Shown here: in pieces, positions 45,786 through 54,903 of the stretch | How the letters are laid out: the number at the start of each line of letters is the position of its first letter | Position numbering within the stretch: position 1 is the stretch's first letter | Source: Jeotgalibacillus sp. S-D1 | GTDB taxonomy: Bacteria > Bacillota > Bacilli > Bacillales > Jeotgalibacillaceae | Length of the DNA stretch: 64,000 nucleotides | NCBI RefSeq assembly: GCF_004358665.1 | Contig: NZ_SMZR01000001.1 | Location: forward strand, 1,116,001-1,180,000 | Direction of reading: 5' to 3' | The notes under the pieces: generated by a model | What the model saw: only the letters and a program-made list of their open reading frames with translations | Told to the model about the DNA's origin: nothing | The model's database searches: none | Position numbers and translations under genes: made by a program

Positions 45786-46025
45786 TTACATTTCTCTCGT
45801 CCATTGACTAATTCGATTCGCAAGTTCTGCTGCCGTGCTGCTGTCCGTTTGGCCTGAAAGGGAACTTGTAATGGTTTGTACCATCTTTTCTCCCAGTTCA
45901 TCGTAGGAAAATTCGATCGACCAGTGCAATGATGGAATCGCCACTAATATCATTTCTTCTTTTTTATTTTCATGGATAAAAATCTTTCTTTCCTTACCTG
46001 AGCTAATTATTTTCCTGATTTTCAT
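45786..46025 (-). CDS. Small conserved protein, possibly YueH family
   Basis: 79-aa cytoplasmic protein rich in Lys, Glu and Ser. The central part IFIHENKKEEMILVAIPSLHWSIEFSYDE and the C-terminal helix AAELANRISQWTREM recall the YueH family, small Bacillales proteins without known function. No membrane segment or Cys. ATG with AAGGTGG upstream. It is divergent from nupC with only about 140 bp between the starts. I am moderately sure it is a real gene, less of the family. Confidence 0.72.
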   Translation of the reverse strand: MKIRKIISSGKERKIFIHENKKEEMILVAIPSLHWSIEFSYDELGEKMVQTITSSLSGQTDSSTAAELANRISQWTREM

Positions 46026-46087
46026 ACTTTTAAACCACCTTCAGTTGTCAGACATCTGACATTAATTTGACGTTTTTGTGACTATTA

Positions 46088-46116
46088 TTGAAACGCTTGC
46101 ATTTGCATTGTAGAAT
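46088..46116 (+). promoter_or_regulatory. nupC promoter with cre-like element
   Basis: -35 TTGAAA (46088-46093), 17-base spacer, -10 TAGAAT (46111-46116). TTGAAACGCTTGCA over the -35 resembles a CcpA operator (cre, TGWAANCGNTNWCA) but lacks one base in the left half. It might be a site for CcpA or another LacI-family repressor. Nucleoside uptake is often catabolite-repressed. Confidence 0.45.
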
Positions 46117-46167
46117 GAGGAGAGCGTTTTGACAAGCAAGATATATATATGAATGGAGATGTGCACC

Positions 46168-47385
46168 ATGATTAACATTATATGGGGATTATTCGGAATT
46201 ATCGTTGTTCTGGGTATCGCCTTTGCTCTTTCAAGCAATAAAAGATCCATTAATTGGAGGCCGATTTTAGTTGGTTTACTTATTCAATTAACGTTTGCTT
46301 TTCTAGTTCTTAAGACGAATCCCGGACGCTGGGCTTTAGAAAAGTTAACATTTGGTGTAAACAATATCATTTCCTATGCAAATGAAGGAATTGGTTTTGT
46401 TCTTGGCGGTTTTGGTTATGAAACTGAAGGCGGCATGGTATTTGCAATCAATGTTTTATGTATTATTATTTTCTTCTCTTCGTTAATTTCAGTTCTTTAC
46501 TATTTGAAAATCATGCAGATTGTTATTAAGTTTCTTGGCGGCGGTCTTTCATGGCTGCTCGGTACCCGCAAAGCAGAATCAATGTCAGCTGCTGCAAATA
46601 TTTTCGTTGGACAAACCGAAGCACCTCTTGTCGTTAAGCCCTACATTGCTAAAATGACCAACTCTGAATTATTCGCAGTTATGACAGGGGGACTTGCTTC
46701 AGTAGCAGGTTCTGTACTGATTGGTTATTCACAGCTTGGAGTTCCTCTGGAATACCTTTTAGCGGCAAGCTTTATGGCTGCACCTGCTGGTCTGGTTATG
46801 GCAAAACTGTTTATTCCTGAAACAGATCCAAGACCTGACCCGAAAGATTTAGAAATGGAAGCTGATAATGAAGCAACGAACGTCGTTGATGCAGCTGCAA
46901 AAGGAGCAAGTACCGGTCTTCAGCTGGTGTTAAACGTTGGAGCAATGCTGATTGCCTTTATTGCTTTAATCGCCATGCTTAACGGTATCCTTGGCGGAAT
47001 CGGCGGCTGGTTCGGCTTTAACAATTTATCCATTGAATTAATCCTTGGCTATGTATTCGCTCCACTTGCTTTTGCTATTGGAATTCCTTGGAACGAAGCG
47101 ATTCAGGCAGGAAACTTCATTGGGCAGAAGCTGGTTCTGAATGAGTTTGTAGCTTACGCTAACTTCGCTCCGATGATGGATCAGCTATCAGACAAAACGG
47201 TAGCGGTTGTTACGTTTGCTCTTTGCGGATTCGCTAACATTTCTTCATTGGCCATTTTATTAGGCGGACTTGGCAATCTTGCACCTGAAAGACGCCCTGA
47301 CATTGCCCGTCTTGGAATCCGGGCAGTTATTGCAGGAGCATTGGCCTCGATGCTATCCGCTTCTATAGCAGGTATGTTCTTTTAA
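46168..47385 (+). CDS. nupC: Concentrative nucleoside transporter NupC
   Basis: 405 aa, CNT family, about ten membrane helices. The conserved pieces are [28 protein letters not shown], the nucleoside-binding [51 protein letters not shown] and [17 protein letters not shown]. It imports pyrimidine or purine nucleosides with H+ or Na+. GGAG lies nine bases before ATG 46168; an ATG at 46153 has no site. Own promoter and terminator; no catabolic partner (cdd, deoC) adjacent. Confidence 0.94.
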   Translation: MINIIWGLFGIIVVLGIAFALSSNKRSINWRPILVGLLIQLTFAFLVLKTNPGRWALEKLTFGVNNIISYANEGIGFVLGGFGYETEGGMVFAINVLCIIIFFSSLISVLYYLKIMQIVIKFLGGGLSWLLGTRKAESMSAAANIFVGQTEAPLVVKPYIAKMTNSELFAVMTGGLASVAGSVLIGYSQLGVPLEYLLAASFMAAPAGLVMAKLFIPETDPRPDPKDLEMEADNEATNVVDAAAKGASTGLQLVLNVGAMLIAFIALIAMLNGILGGIGGWFGFNNLSIELILGYVFAPLAFAIGIPWNEAIQAGNFIGQKLVLNEFVAYANFAPMMDQLSDKTVAVVTFALCGFANISSLAILLGGLGNLAPERRPDIARLGIRAVIAGALASMLSASIAGMFF

Positions 47386-47420
47386 ATCATTTTCTGAATT
47401 TAACTAAAAGCGCTCAATAC

Positions 47421-47455
47421 AAAAAGGCAGCCGGAGAAAATCCGGCTGCCTTTTT
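47421..47455. terminator. Bidirectional terminator nupC/murE
   Basis: Perfect 14-bp stem AAAAGGCAGCCGGA/TCCGGCTGCCTTTT with A and T flanks, between convergent genes. Confidence 0.92.
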
Positions 47456-47466
47456 AATACGCTCTG

Positions 47467-48930
47467 TTAAAACCTTTGAGCAATAACATCCAACGCAATA
47501 TTGCGGTCGCTATGCGGGTATTTAGTATTTTCAATAATCTGGTAATCCTCATGGCCTTTTCCTGCAAAAATGATGATATCGTCAGGTTCTGCAATGCTCA
47601 TTAAATGCCGCACTGCCTCTTCACGGTCCCCGATCAAGGCATAGTTTTCATGCTTCATGCCCTGTCCTAAATCATTGATGATGCTGTCATAGCTTTCATA
47701 CCTTGGATCATCTGTTGTCAGCACTACATAATCTGCCAGCGAGGCTTTTTCTGCCATCGTCGGACGTTTGGATTTATCCCGGTTCCCCCCTGTTCCCACT
47801 AAAAAAAGAACGCGGTTTTTCTTAAAAGGCATAACGGATTGAATTGCTTTTTCTATCGCATCAGGTGTATGCGCGTAATCTACGTAAATCGATAACGGAG
47901 CTTCCGTATGGACCCGTTCCATTCTTCCCGAGATTGGAGGAATATCCTTTAAGCGTTCGACAAGTGAAGCCACACTTTCTCCTTTAGCATATAAAGTAGC
48001 GATAGCAGCAAGCACGTTTGACACATTAAATGTACCAAGCAACTGCGTTTCCAATTGAAACGTTCCTTCAGGCGATTCTAATTGAAAGAGCGTACGGTTA
48101 TCAAGGTATTGAATGTTTTTAGCTGAAAAATCAGCGTCTCGCTCCATGCTGTAGCTGATTACCTCAAATGGCGTCATGGAAGAATATGTATCAAACCAGT
48201 CATCATCCAAGTTCAGGACTGCATATTTTTGTTTTGATAAGTCTTGGCCCAGCTGGGAGAACAGCAGGCCTTTTGCATATCCGTAATGCTCCATTGTTCC
48301 GTGAAAATCTAAATGGTCATGACTGAGATTCGTAAAGGTCACAACATCAAAATCCACTCCCCATAGCCGTCCTTCTACCAGTCCATGAGAAGAAACTTCA
48401 AATGTCATATTCTTCACATTAGCTTCTCTTGCCTGCACGAGCATTCGCTGAGTCGTAATAATATCACTTGTGGTATTGGCGCTTTCGTATAAAGTGCCAT
48501 CCAGGTCAAATCCTATTGTGCCCGATAAGGCAGATGATTCTCCGCCTCTTTTAATGAGCTGGTGAATCAGATTTGTCACTGAGGTTTTTCCGTTCGTGCC
48601 GGTTACGCCAAACACATTCATCTCATTAGATGGAAAGTTATAAAATTGATTTGCTGCAAAAGCAAGAGCTCTTGAACTACTATTTACGATAACCAGCGTC
48701 GCTTTGTCCATGTCAATATCAAGATTTTTTTCCGCAACTATGACTGTGGCTCCATTATTTACAGCTAGCTGGGCATAGTCATGGCCGTCAGTTGTGTGGC
48801 CTTTTATGCAAAAGAAAACAGAATTCTGCTTCACTTCACGTGAATCCACTTCAATATGGTCCACAGATGGAGGAAGCGTACCGATAATGGTTTTTAATTT
48901 TAATCGTTTAAATAAATCATATGGGTTCAT
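47467..48930 (-). CDS. murE: Mur ligase, UDP-MurNAc-tripeptide synthetase (MurE-like)
   Basis: A 487-aa Mur ligase adding the third residue of the peptidoglycan stem. N-terminal UDP-binding domain DSREVKQNSVFFCIKG. ATP loop GVTGTNGKTSVT (108-119). Carbamylated-Lys region YGYAKGLLFSQL. C-terminal domain with GTGGNRDKSKRP and DDPR at 407-410. DNPR is the signature of meso-diaminopimelate ligases; DDPR keeps the Arg, so mDAP is still the likely amino acid. It lies alone, far from any cell-division cluster seen here, so it may be a second MurE copy. ATG with GAGG upstream. Confidence 0.85.
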   Translation of the reverse strand: MNPYDLFKRLKLKTIIGTLPPSVDHIEVDSREVKQNSVFFCIKGHTTDGHDYAQLAVNNGATVIVAEKNLDIDMDKATLVIVNSSSRALAFAANQFYNFPSNEMNVFGVTGTNGKTSVTNLIHQLIKRGGESSALSGTIGFDLDGTLYESANTTSDIITTQRMLVQAREANVKNMTFEVSSHGLVEGRLWGVDFDVVTFTNLSHDHLDFHGTMEHYGYAKGLLFSQLGQDLSKQKYAVLNLDDDWFDTYSSMTPFEVISYSMERDADFSAKNIQYLDNRTLFQLESPEGTFQLETQLLGTFNVSNVLAAIATLYAKGESVASLVERLKDIPPISGRMERVHTEAPLSIYVDYAHTPDAIEKAIQSVMPFKKNRVLFLVGTGGNRDKSKRPTMAEKASLADYVVLTTDDPRYESYDSIINDLGQGMKHENYALIGDREEAVRHLMSIAEPDDIIIFAGKGHEDYQIIENTKYPHSDRNIALDVIAQRF

Positions 48931-49063
48931 TTTAAATTCCTCACATTTTTTCTTAGGATCATTATTTGCTATCTTATTTTAACGGATGTTTATGATATTG
49001 AGTAGTACTATCCCTTCATTTCATAAAAATCATCCCTTTGATATAAATGAAAGATGATTCCTA

Positions 49064-50113
49064 TTACTCCTTTGCCATATCAGATTTGATGTACTGATAA
49101 ATAAGAGATTCCGCTTGCAGAAGCGATGTTTCATGCGTGCGTTCATAAGCATGCGAAGCATCGATTCCGGCTCCAATTAAACCGTGCTTTATGTCAAAAC
49201 CAGCTTTAATTGCAGCCGAAGCATCTGATCCGTAGTATGGATAGATATCTACTTTGTAGGCGATCTGGTGCTCTTTTGCCAGTTCAATCAGATGTTTTCT
49301 TAAACCATAATGATAAGGACCGCTGCTGTCCTTGGCACAGATTGACACAGTAAATTCGTCAGAAGCCTGCCCTTCTCCCAGTGCGCCCATGTCCACCGCA
49401 ATGTATTCAACTGTTTCATCCGGAATATTCGAGTTTCCTCCATAGCCGATCTCTTCATTATTCGCAATGATAAAGTGAGTAGTATAAGGAAGTGTTTCTG
49501 ATTCAGCCTTGATATGGCGTAAAACATTCATCAGCATGCCAACACTTGCCTTGTCATCTAAATGTCTGGATTTAATAAATCCGTTTGCAACCTCAACCCG
49601 GGGATCAAATGAAACAAAATCCCCCACTTCTATGCCCAGGTTTCGAGTATCTTCCGCCGTATGAACTACTTCGTCAAGCCTTACTTCAATATTTTTTTCG
49701 TTTCTTTCTGCTGTGCCTGCGTCTTTATACACATGAACGGAAGTTTGCTGCATGAGGATTGTCCCCGTTATTTCTTTTCGGTCTGAGGTTTCTACTTTAC
49801 AATATTCACCTTCAACTGCGTTCCATTTAAAGCCTCCAATCATGGAAAGCTTGAGGCGTCCATTTGGTTTTATTTCTTTAACCATTGCTCCCAGCGTATC
49901 TACATGAGCTGTTAATACTCGGTGCTTGAGTTTGTTTTCGCCTTCAACCGTTACGAAAAGGCTGCCTTTGTTATTTATGTAGGATTCAATGCCGTTATTT
50001 GTCAGCCACTGCTGAACAAATTGTATAACGTTTGCGGTATTACCGGAAGGACTTGGTATTGAAACCAAATCTTTTATTAATTCTACTGTTTTGGTACCAT
50101 TGGGATAGTTCAT
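49064..50113 (-). CDS. M42 family metallopeptidase
   Basis: A 349-aa binuclear-zinc aminopeptidase of the glutamyl aminopeptidase/tetrahedral peptidase group. Metal and catalytic residues: His in LTAHVDTLGAMV, Asp in RHLDDKASVG, catalytic Glu pair in ANNEEIGYGGN, Asp in AVDMGA, final His in ASHAYERTHE. The PDZ-like insert between residues about 75 and 170 is present. Such enzymes form 12-mers that trim peptides in the cytoplasm. ATG with AAAGGAG upstream. Divergent from the histidine kinase gene. Confidence 0.92.
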   Translation of the reverse strand: MNYPNGTKTVELIKDLVSIPSPSGNTANVIQFVQQWLTNNGIESYINNKGSLFVTVEGENKLKHRVLTAHVDTLGAMVKEIKPNGRLKLSMIGGFKWNAVEGEYCKVETSDRKEITGTILMQQTSVHVYKDAGTAERNEKNIEVRLDEVVHTAEDTRNLGIEVGDFVSFDPRVEVANGFIKSRHLDDKASVGMLMNVLRHIKAESETLPYTTHFIIANNEEIGYGGNSNIPDETVEYIAVDMGALGEGQASDEFTVSICAKDSSGPYHYGLRKHLIELAKEHQIAYKVDIYPYYGSDASAAIKAGFDIKHGLIGAGIDASHAYERTHETSLLQAESLIYQYIKSDMAKE

Positions 50114-50274
50114 TCGATATACTCTCCTTTGGTTAGTACATTTTTTTAAATTTAAAATCTTCCTAATAATTTATAGTGTACTATAATCATTGGGTATTTA
50201 AAGGGAATACACGAATAATTTCCTTAGTATATTTATATAGCCAATTAAATGCAGCTTTGATAGGATGTGATCTT

Positions 50275-51876
50275 TTGACTGAGGAATTATTTTTACATGA
50301 AAGAAATCGTTTACTGCTTAAAATATGGTGGTTTGCCTACCTGCTTCAATTAATAACATTTGTTTTAATTGAGCAGAAATTTGATATTATTCTTCCGCCA
50401 TATGGTCTTATGATCATTGTAGGGATCAGTGTGCTCGTGTGGAAGCTTCCGAAAGCCTCCATTTCAATGTGGCTGGTCATTTTGGGTATATACGGTTATA
50501 TCATTTACTACAATTTGAATTATCCTCTACTGGTTAATCTATTATTCTTTTATTTAGGCATGATTGTTGCATCACTTTACTTGAAAAAATATTTAATTAT
50601 ATTTTCGAGTGTTTTTTCTGCCTTACTGATGATGTACTTTTTCCATAAGAACTATATGACGATTTTTGAAACCTTTAAACCAGCAGACCTTTTTTACTTA
50701 ATTTTATTTTCCCTGTTGCTTATGATTTATTTACTTTTTCATACGGCTAATATCCAGAAAATAAATCATTCTACTCAGGAAAGCGAACGTGCGGCAAGAA
50801 GGGAACTGTATTCCAAAAACAGTTACCATGATTTGTTGTTTGAACACGCACAGGATGCAATTATCGTATTTGATTTAAACCAGCAGATTATTCAGGTTAA
50901 TCCTGCTTTTGAAAAAATTTATGGATGGACGAAAGAAGAGGCGATAGGCAATCAATTACCGATTATTCCGAGTCACAGAATAAAGGAAGCAGCAGAACGA
51001 ACTTCCAGGATACTAAAGGGAGAAAGCATCCCCTCTCTCCATACTCAGGATCAGAGAAAAGACGGTTCATTAATTGAAGTTGAAATTACATTATCTCCAA
51101 TAATTGACGAAGAAAAAAAAGTGATAGCCATGTCAGCCATCAGCCGTGATGTGACATTTCGCAAAGAAACAGAACACCGGCTGCGTCAATCTGAGAAGCT
51201 GTCTTTAGCAGGTGAAATGGCTGCTGGGGTGACCCACGAAATTAGAAATCCATTAACCGTAATCTCTGGATTCATTCAAATGATGAATGAAAAAGAGACA
51301 AATCCATTTCAGGCATATACCAAGATTATGCAGGCGGAGCTGGAACGGATCAACTTAATTATTAGTGAGTTCCTGGTGCTGTCAAAACCGCAGGCAGTTC
51401 TTTTTCGCAAAGCGCTGCTGGACGAGCTGATCCAGGATACGGTTCTTCTTTTTGAAACAGAACTTCATCTCAAAAACATTCAAATTGAACAGCATTGGCA
51501 GGAAAAAAACCTTTCTCTTTTTTGTGAAGAAAATCAAATTAAACAGGTTCTATTAAATGTATTTAAAAATGCAGCAGACGCCATGCCTGATGGCGGAAAA
51601 ATACGTATTCACGTAGAGACCTTCATACAGCAGCAGGTCCCCCACCTTTCCATCGCCATCTCAGACAACGGCAAAGGGATACCTGCCGATATACTGCAAC
51701 GGATCGGAGAACCTTTTTTCACGACAAAAGAAAAAGGAACAGGGCTTGGTATGATGATTACTGAAAAAATAGTGCAGGGTCACGGTGGCTTGATGACAAT
51801 TTCCAGCGAACTGGATATCGGCACTTCCGTAACCATCACTCTTCCAATTAACGAAGAAGAACCCGATATACCTTAA
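50275..51876 (+). CDS. Membrane sensor histidine kinase with PAS domain (phosphorelay type)
   Basis: About 533 aa. Six hydrophobic segments occupy residues ~15-180. A PAS domain follows (AQDAIIVFDLNQQIIQVN, FEKIYGWTKEEAIG) with a PAC tail (EIALSPIIDEEKK-like, then ISRDVTFRK). HisKA has VTHEIRNPLTVISGF; HATPase has LLNVFKNAADAM, DNGKGI and GTGLGM. The H-box is of the Spo0F-phosphorelay type and the 6-TM front recalls KinB, but no lipoprotein partner gene (kapB) follows. The TTG start at 50275 with AGGATGTG upstream is a choice; the frame is open back to 50176 without support. No response regulator adjacent. Confidence 0.85.
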   Translation: MTEELFLHERNRLLLKIWWFAYLLQLITFVLIEQKFDIILPPYGLMIIVGISVLVWKLPKASISMWLVILGIYGYIIYYNLNYPLLVNLLFFYLGMIVASLYLKKYLIIFSSVFSALLMMYFFHKNYMTIFETFKPADLFYLILFSLLLMIYLLFHTANIQKINHSTQESERAARRELYSKNSYHDLLFEHAQDAIIVFDLNQQIIQVNPAFEKIYGWTKEEAIGNQLPIIPSHRIKEAAERTSRILKGESIPSLHTQDQRKDGSLIEVEITLSPIIDEEKKVIAMSAISRDVTFRKETEHRLRQSEKLSLAGEMAAGVTHEIRNPLTVISGFIQMMNEKETNPFQAYTKIMQAELERINLIISEFLVLSKPQAVLFRKALLDELIQDTVLLFETELHLKNIQIEQHWQEKNLSLFCEENQIKQVLLNVFKNAADAMPDGGKIRIHVETFIQQQVPHLSIAISDNGKGIPADILQRIGEPFFTTKEKGTGLGMMITEKIVQGHGGLMTISSELDIGTSVTITLPINEEEPDIP

Positions 51877-51896
51877 CGGTGTATCGGGTTCTTTAT
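51859..51896. terminator. Terminator between kinase and PepSY genes
   Basis: Stem GAACCCGATATACC/GGTGTATCGGGTTC with one mismatch region; it includes the kinase stop codon and is followed by CTTTATTT. Confidence 0.75.
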
Positions 51897-52616
51897 TTAG
51901 TCATCCCAGGTCGTAGACATAATTTTACCGGAAATCGCATTCACTTGAACGGTGGCTTCCCGATCATCAGCTGTGTCAATCTCAATTAAAAAATACATCT
52001 CTTCATCTGAATGCTCTAAGTCAACATCATCGACTTCACCGGGAACTGCCTTTAATGCAATATCAATTGCCTCTGGTTCTGTAAGAGGAGCTGCATTGTC
52101 CTTTTCTGCTTCTTTTGAAACGGACAGTTCGGCTCCGGTATATGGATCCAGCACCTTAGTAACAAGCAGATCGTCTTCAGAAATAACCGCTTCATAAACG
52201 GTTTTATTTTGTTTTTCAACCTTTTCAATACTTTGAATGACACCTGATGATTCACTGACAATTTCACGTATTTCTTTTTCCGATAAGATTTCTTTTTGAC
52301 TGTCCGGGTTCTTACCTGGAGCATCAGATGCTGTATTTTCTATCACCATCAATGATTCAATTTCAGCAGAGTCTTTATTAATTTTCATTTCATATATCCC
52401 GTTTGGGACCACAAACTCGATTGAATAACCGTTATTATATTTGCCAACTGATTGTATTTCTCCCTCAGGGTATCTGTCGGTTACTATATCCACTGCCTCG
52501 TTTTCTGTGAGGGGTGAAGCTGCAGACATGCCGGAAACAAACTGCACAGCAACGAAAACAAGTATAACCAGTAGTAAAGCACCGCCTGCCATCCAGATCA
52601 TACGCTGTTTTTTCAC
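51897..52616 (-). CDS. PepSY-domain membrane-anchored protein, YkoI-like
   Basis: 239 aa. An N-terminal signal-anchor helix (residues ~7-28) is followed by three PepSY-like units: LTENEAVDIVTDRYPEGEIQSV, LSEKEIREIVSESSGVIQSIEKV, and LTEPEAIDIALKAVPGEVDDVDL. They are linked by an acidic segment. PepSY domains lie outside the membrane and often bind or inhibit peptidases or sense envelope conditions. GTG start with AGAGGTGA upstream. It is the third gene behind the response regulator and kinase, the same grouping as ykoG-ykoH-ykoI, so it may modulate the kinase or be its target. Confidence 0.82.
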   Translation of the reverse strand: MKKQRMIWMAGGALLLVILVFVAVQFVSGMSAASPLTENEAVDIVTDRYPEGEIQSVGKYNNGYSIEFVVPNGIYEMKINKDSAEIESLMVIENTASDAPGKNPDSQKEILSEKEIREIVSESSGVIQSIEKVEKQNKTVYEAVISEDDLLVTKVLDPYTGAELSVSKEAEKDNAAPLTEPEAIDIALKAVPGEVDDVDLEHSDEEMYFLIEIDTADDREATVQVNAISGKIMSTTWDD

Positions 52617-52678
52617 TATCTCACCTCTTTTTGATTGTACTTATAGGATAAACGATAAAAATGAGAATTTGATGAGAA

Positions 52679-54055
52679 TTAACTTAGTTTTTGAGGTGAA
52701 TCTGCTTCTAACGGCATAACAATCGTCACGATAGTTCCTACCCCTTCCAAACTGTCCAGTTCAATACGGATACCCAGGACATCTGCTATCTCTTTTGCCA
52801 GAGACAGACCCAGTCCAGATCCCCCTAATTTCCGGTTTCTTGCTTTATCAACCCGGTAAAAACGATCAAACACTTTGGGAAGATCACTTTTTGGGATGCC
52901 GATTCCTCTGTCCTCTATTCGAATAAGTCCTGCGTCAATTCTTTCTTCCACAGATACATTGATTGCTTTGTCGCTGTATTTTTTTGCATTATCCAAAAAA
53001 ATGTACAACAGCTGTTTAAGTTTTTGCCGATCAGCGATTGTAATGATATTATTTTTCACAGTAAGATTTACTTCACGGCCGTAGGCATTTCTGAAGCCCC
53101 TTATCGACTCTTCAACAAGCTCCTCCACATTAATCACTTCTAAATCCAGATTCCACTGCTCCCCTTGCCTGGCAAGGAGCAGCAACTGCTGGGTTAATTC
53201 TTTCATTCTTATTGCTTCTGAGTGAATGGCGTCGATCGACTCATCAAATAACTCCTTTTTTTCAAACCCCCTTCTCTTCAATAAATTTGCATAGCTTTCA
53301 ATTACAGTTAAGGGCGTTTTAAGTTCATGGGAAGCATTGGAAACAAACTGCTCCTGCTTATCAAAGTTTGCTTCAAGAAGATCAATCATTAAATTAAACG
53401 TATTTCCCATTTCATATAATTCATCTTTTGACTGGTTCTTCAGGGACAACCGCTTAAATTCACCGTTTTGCTGAATATCTTTCATGGTTTGGATCATGGT
53501 TGCGATCGGTCGGGTTATAAGGTTACTTAATATCCGGCCAGAAATAATCACCGGCACCAATGCAAGTAAGGTAACAATAATCAAGACATTTCTCAGGACT
53601 TTAAGATTTTCTTCAGCTGTACTCAGACTCTCGATCATTTGAATATTGACCACCGACCCATCTATCCATGGGTTGGGTATGGAAACAAATGTGTACGGCC
53701 GTTGATTAATTTCGATTATCTCAGATCTTTCTTCCATATAAAACCGATCCGGGAAGGTGCTCAGATTATTCTGTCCTGCAGAGGTAACAGTCCCCCCAAT
53801 TGATGTTTCATCATCTTTTACGATTTTCAATGACCCGTCAGGCGGCACAAAGGTTTGAAGTAATTCTTTATCGGAAGTTAGACCGGCTGTACGGTTTACC
53901 CCCACTACTGTGCCCTTGGCATTATCATGGGCCGATTCAAGCTCGCTTGAATAAGTTAAATTACTAAAAACAACATAAATGGATGCACTGATTACGATGA
54001 GTAAAACGGCAAAAACGACTGACGTATATAAATGGATTTTATTTTGAAGTCTCAT
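52679..54055 (-). CDS. ykoH: Two-component sensor histidine kinase, YkoH-like
   Basis: 458 aa. Two membrane helices (about 10-32 and 155-178) flank an extracytoplasmic sensor domain of roughly 120 residues. HAMP follows TM2 (NLITRPIATMIQTMKDIQQNG). HisKA has VSNASHELKTPLTVIESYANLL with phospho-His; HATPase has FLDNAKKYS, EDRGIGI and GSGLGLSLAKEI. Start ATG overlaps the response regulator stop by 4 bases (ATGA), so they are translationally coupled. ArlS is a close alternative name in this family. Confidence 0.87.
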   Translation of the reverse strand: MRLQNKIHLYTSVVFAVLLIVISASIYVVFSNLTYSSELESAHDNAKGTVVGVNRTAGLTSDKELLQTFVPPDGSLKIVKDDETSIGGTVTSAGQNNLSTFPDRFYMEERSEIIEINQRPYTFVSIPNPWIDGSVVNIQMIESLSTAEENLKVLRNVLIIVTLLALVPVIISGRILSNLITRPIATMIQTMKDIQQNGEFKRLSLKNQSKDELYEMGNTFNLMIDLLEANFDKQEQFVSNASHELKTPLTVIESYANLLKRRGFEKKELFDESIDAIHSEAIRMKELTQQLLLLARQGEQWNLDLEVINVEELVEESIRGFRNAYGREVNLTVKNNIITIADRQKLKQLLYIFLDNAKKYSDKAINVSVEERIDAGLIRIEDRGIGIPKSDLPKVFDRFYRVDKARNRKLGGSGLGLSLAKEIADVLGIRIELDSLEGVGTIVTIVMPLEADSPQKLS

Positions 54056-54759
54056 TTTGCTTCTCTCAAAACATAGCCGACTCCCCTGACTGTATGAATC
54101 AACGGATCAAATTCTGTTTTATCGATCTTCTTGCGAACGTATCGTATATAAACGTCCACTACATTTGTATCACCAAAATAATCATAGCCCCAAACAGCAT
54201 TTAATATCTGTTCACGGTTAAGTACCTGACGCTGGTTCTTCATTAAATAAACGAGCAAATCAAATTCTCGAGGGGTCAGCTCGATATATGTTTCTCCTCT
54301 TTTTACCTCTCTTGTTTTCTCATTCAGATATAAATCCTTCACTTCAAGCCAGCTTTCGTCATTGACAGGTTTCTTTTTGCTGTTTTTTTCAAATTGTCTT
54401 AGCGCAGCCCGGATGCGTGCAAGGAGCTCTTCAATTTGAAAGGGCTTTGTCATATAATCATTTGCCCCAAGATCAAGGCCTGAGACTTTATCTTCAACAG
54501 AGTCCTTAGCAGTAAGTAAAATAACCGGCATATTAGGGTTGTCAGCACGGATTCTTCGAAGAATTTCAATGCCTGACATTTCAGGCAGCATAATATCAAG
54601 TAATATCAAGTCCCATTCTTCCATTCTGTATTTTTCCAGTGCTTCATATCCAGTCATTGCTTTGGTAACCATATATCCCTCGTACTCAAGCTCCAGTTCT
54701 AATACACGGGCAATCTTTTCTTCATCCTCTACGACAAGGATTTTTTCTTTTTCACTCAT
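54052..54759 (-). CDS. ykoG: OmpR-family response regulator, YkoG-like
   Basis: 235 aa. Receiver domain with acidic pocket VVEDEEKIA, phospho-Asp in DLILLDIMLPEMSG and switch Lys in DYMTKPFQIEELLARI. The winged-helix DNA-binding domain has ELTPREFDLLVYLMKNQRQVLNREQILNAVWG and VRGVGYVLRE. GGGGGG six bases upstream fixes ATG 54759; the frame extends 15 codons further without a site. First gene of the operon with kinase and PepSY protein. It also resembles ArlR. Confidence 0.87.
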   Translation of the reverse strand: MSEKEKILVVEDEEKIARVLELELEYEGYMVTKAMTGYEALEKYRMEEWDLILLDIMLPEMSGIEILRRIRADNPNMPVILLTAKDSVEDKVSGLDLGANDYMTKPFQIEELLARIRAALRQFEKNSKKKPVNDESWLEVKDLYLNEKTREVKRGETYIELTPREFDLLVYLMKNQRQVLNREQILNAVWGYDYFGDTNVVDVYIRYVRKKIDKTEFDPLIHTVRGVGYVLREAK

Positions 54760-54903
54760 GGCCATCCCCCCAAATTGAAGATTTATGTCGATATTGTAGC
54801 ACAAACTATTGGTTATACATTGTTTTAAGCAGGCATTCCTGACTCCTTTGATGACATCATGTTAAGATGATTTTATCTTAACAAGGGAAAGGATGAGCAA
54901 TAT

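Noticed and set aside
46050-46250. 62-codon frame (46062-46250) on the minus strand across the nupC start
   Set aside because: It overlaps the nupC promoter and N-terminus, and has no RBS or family resemblance.
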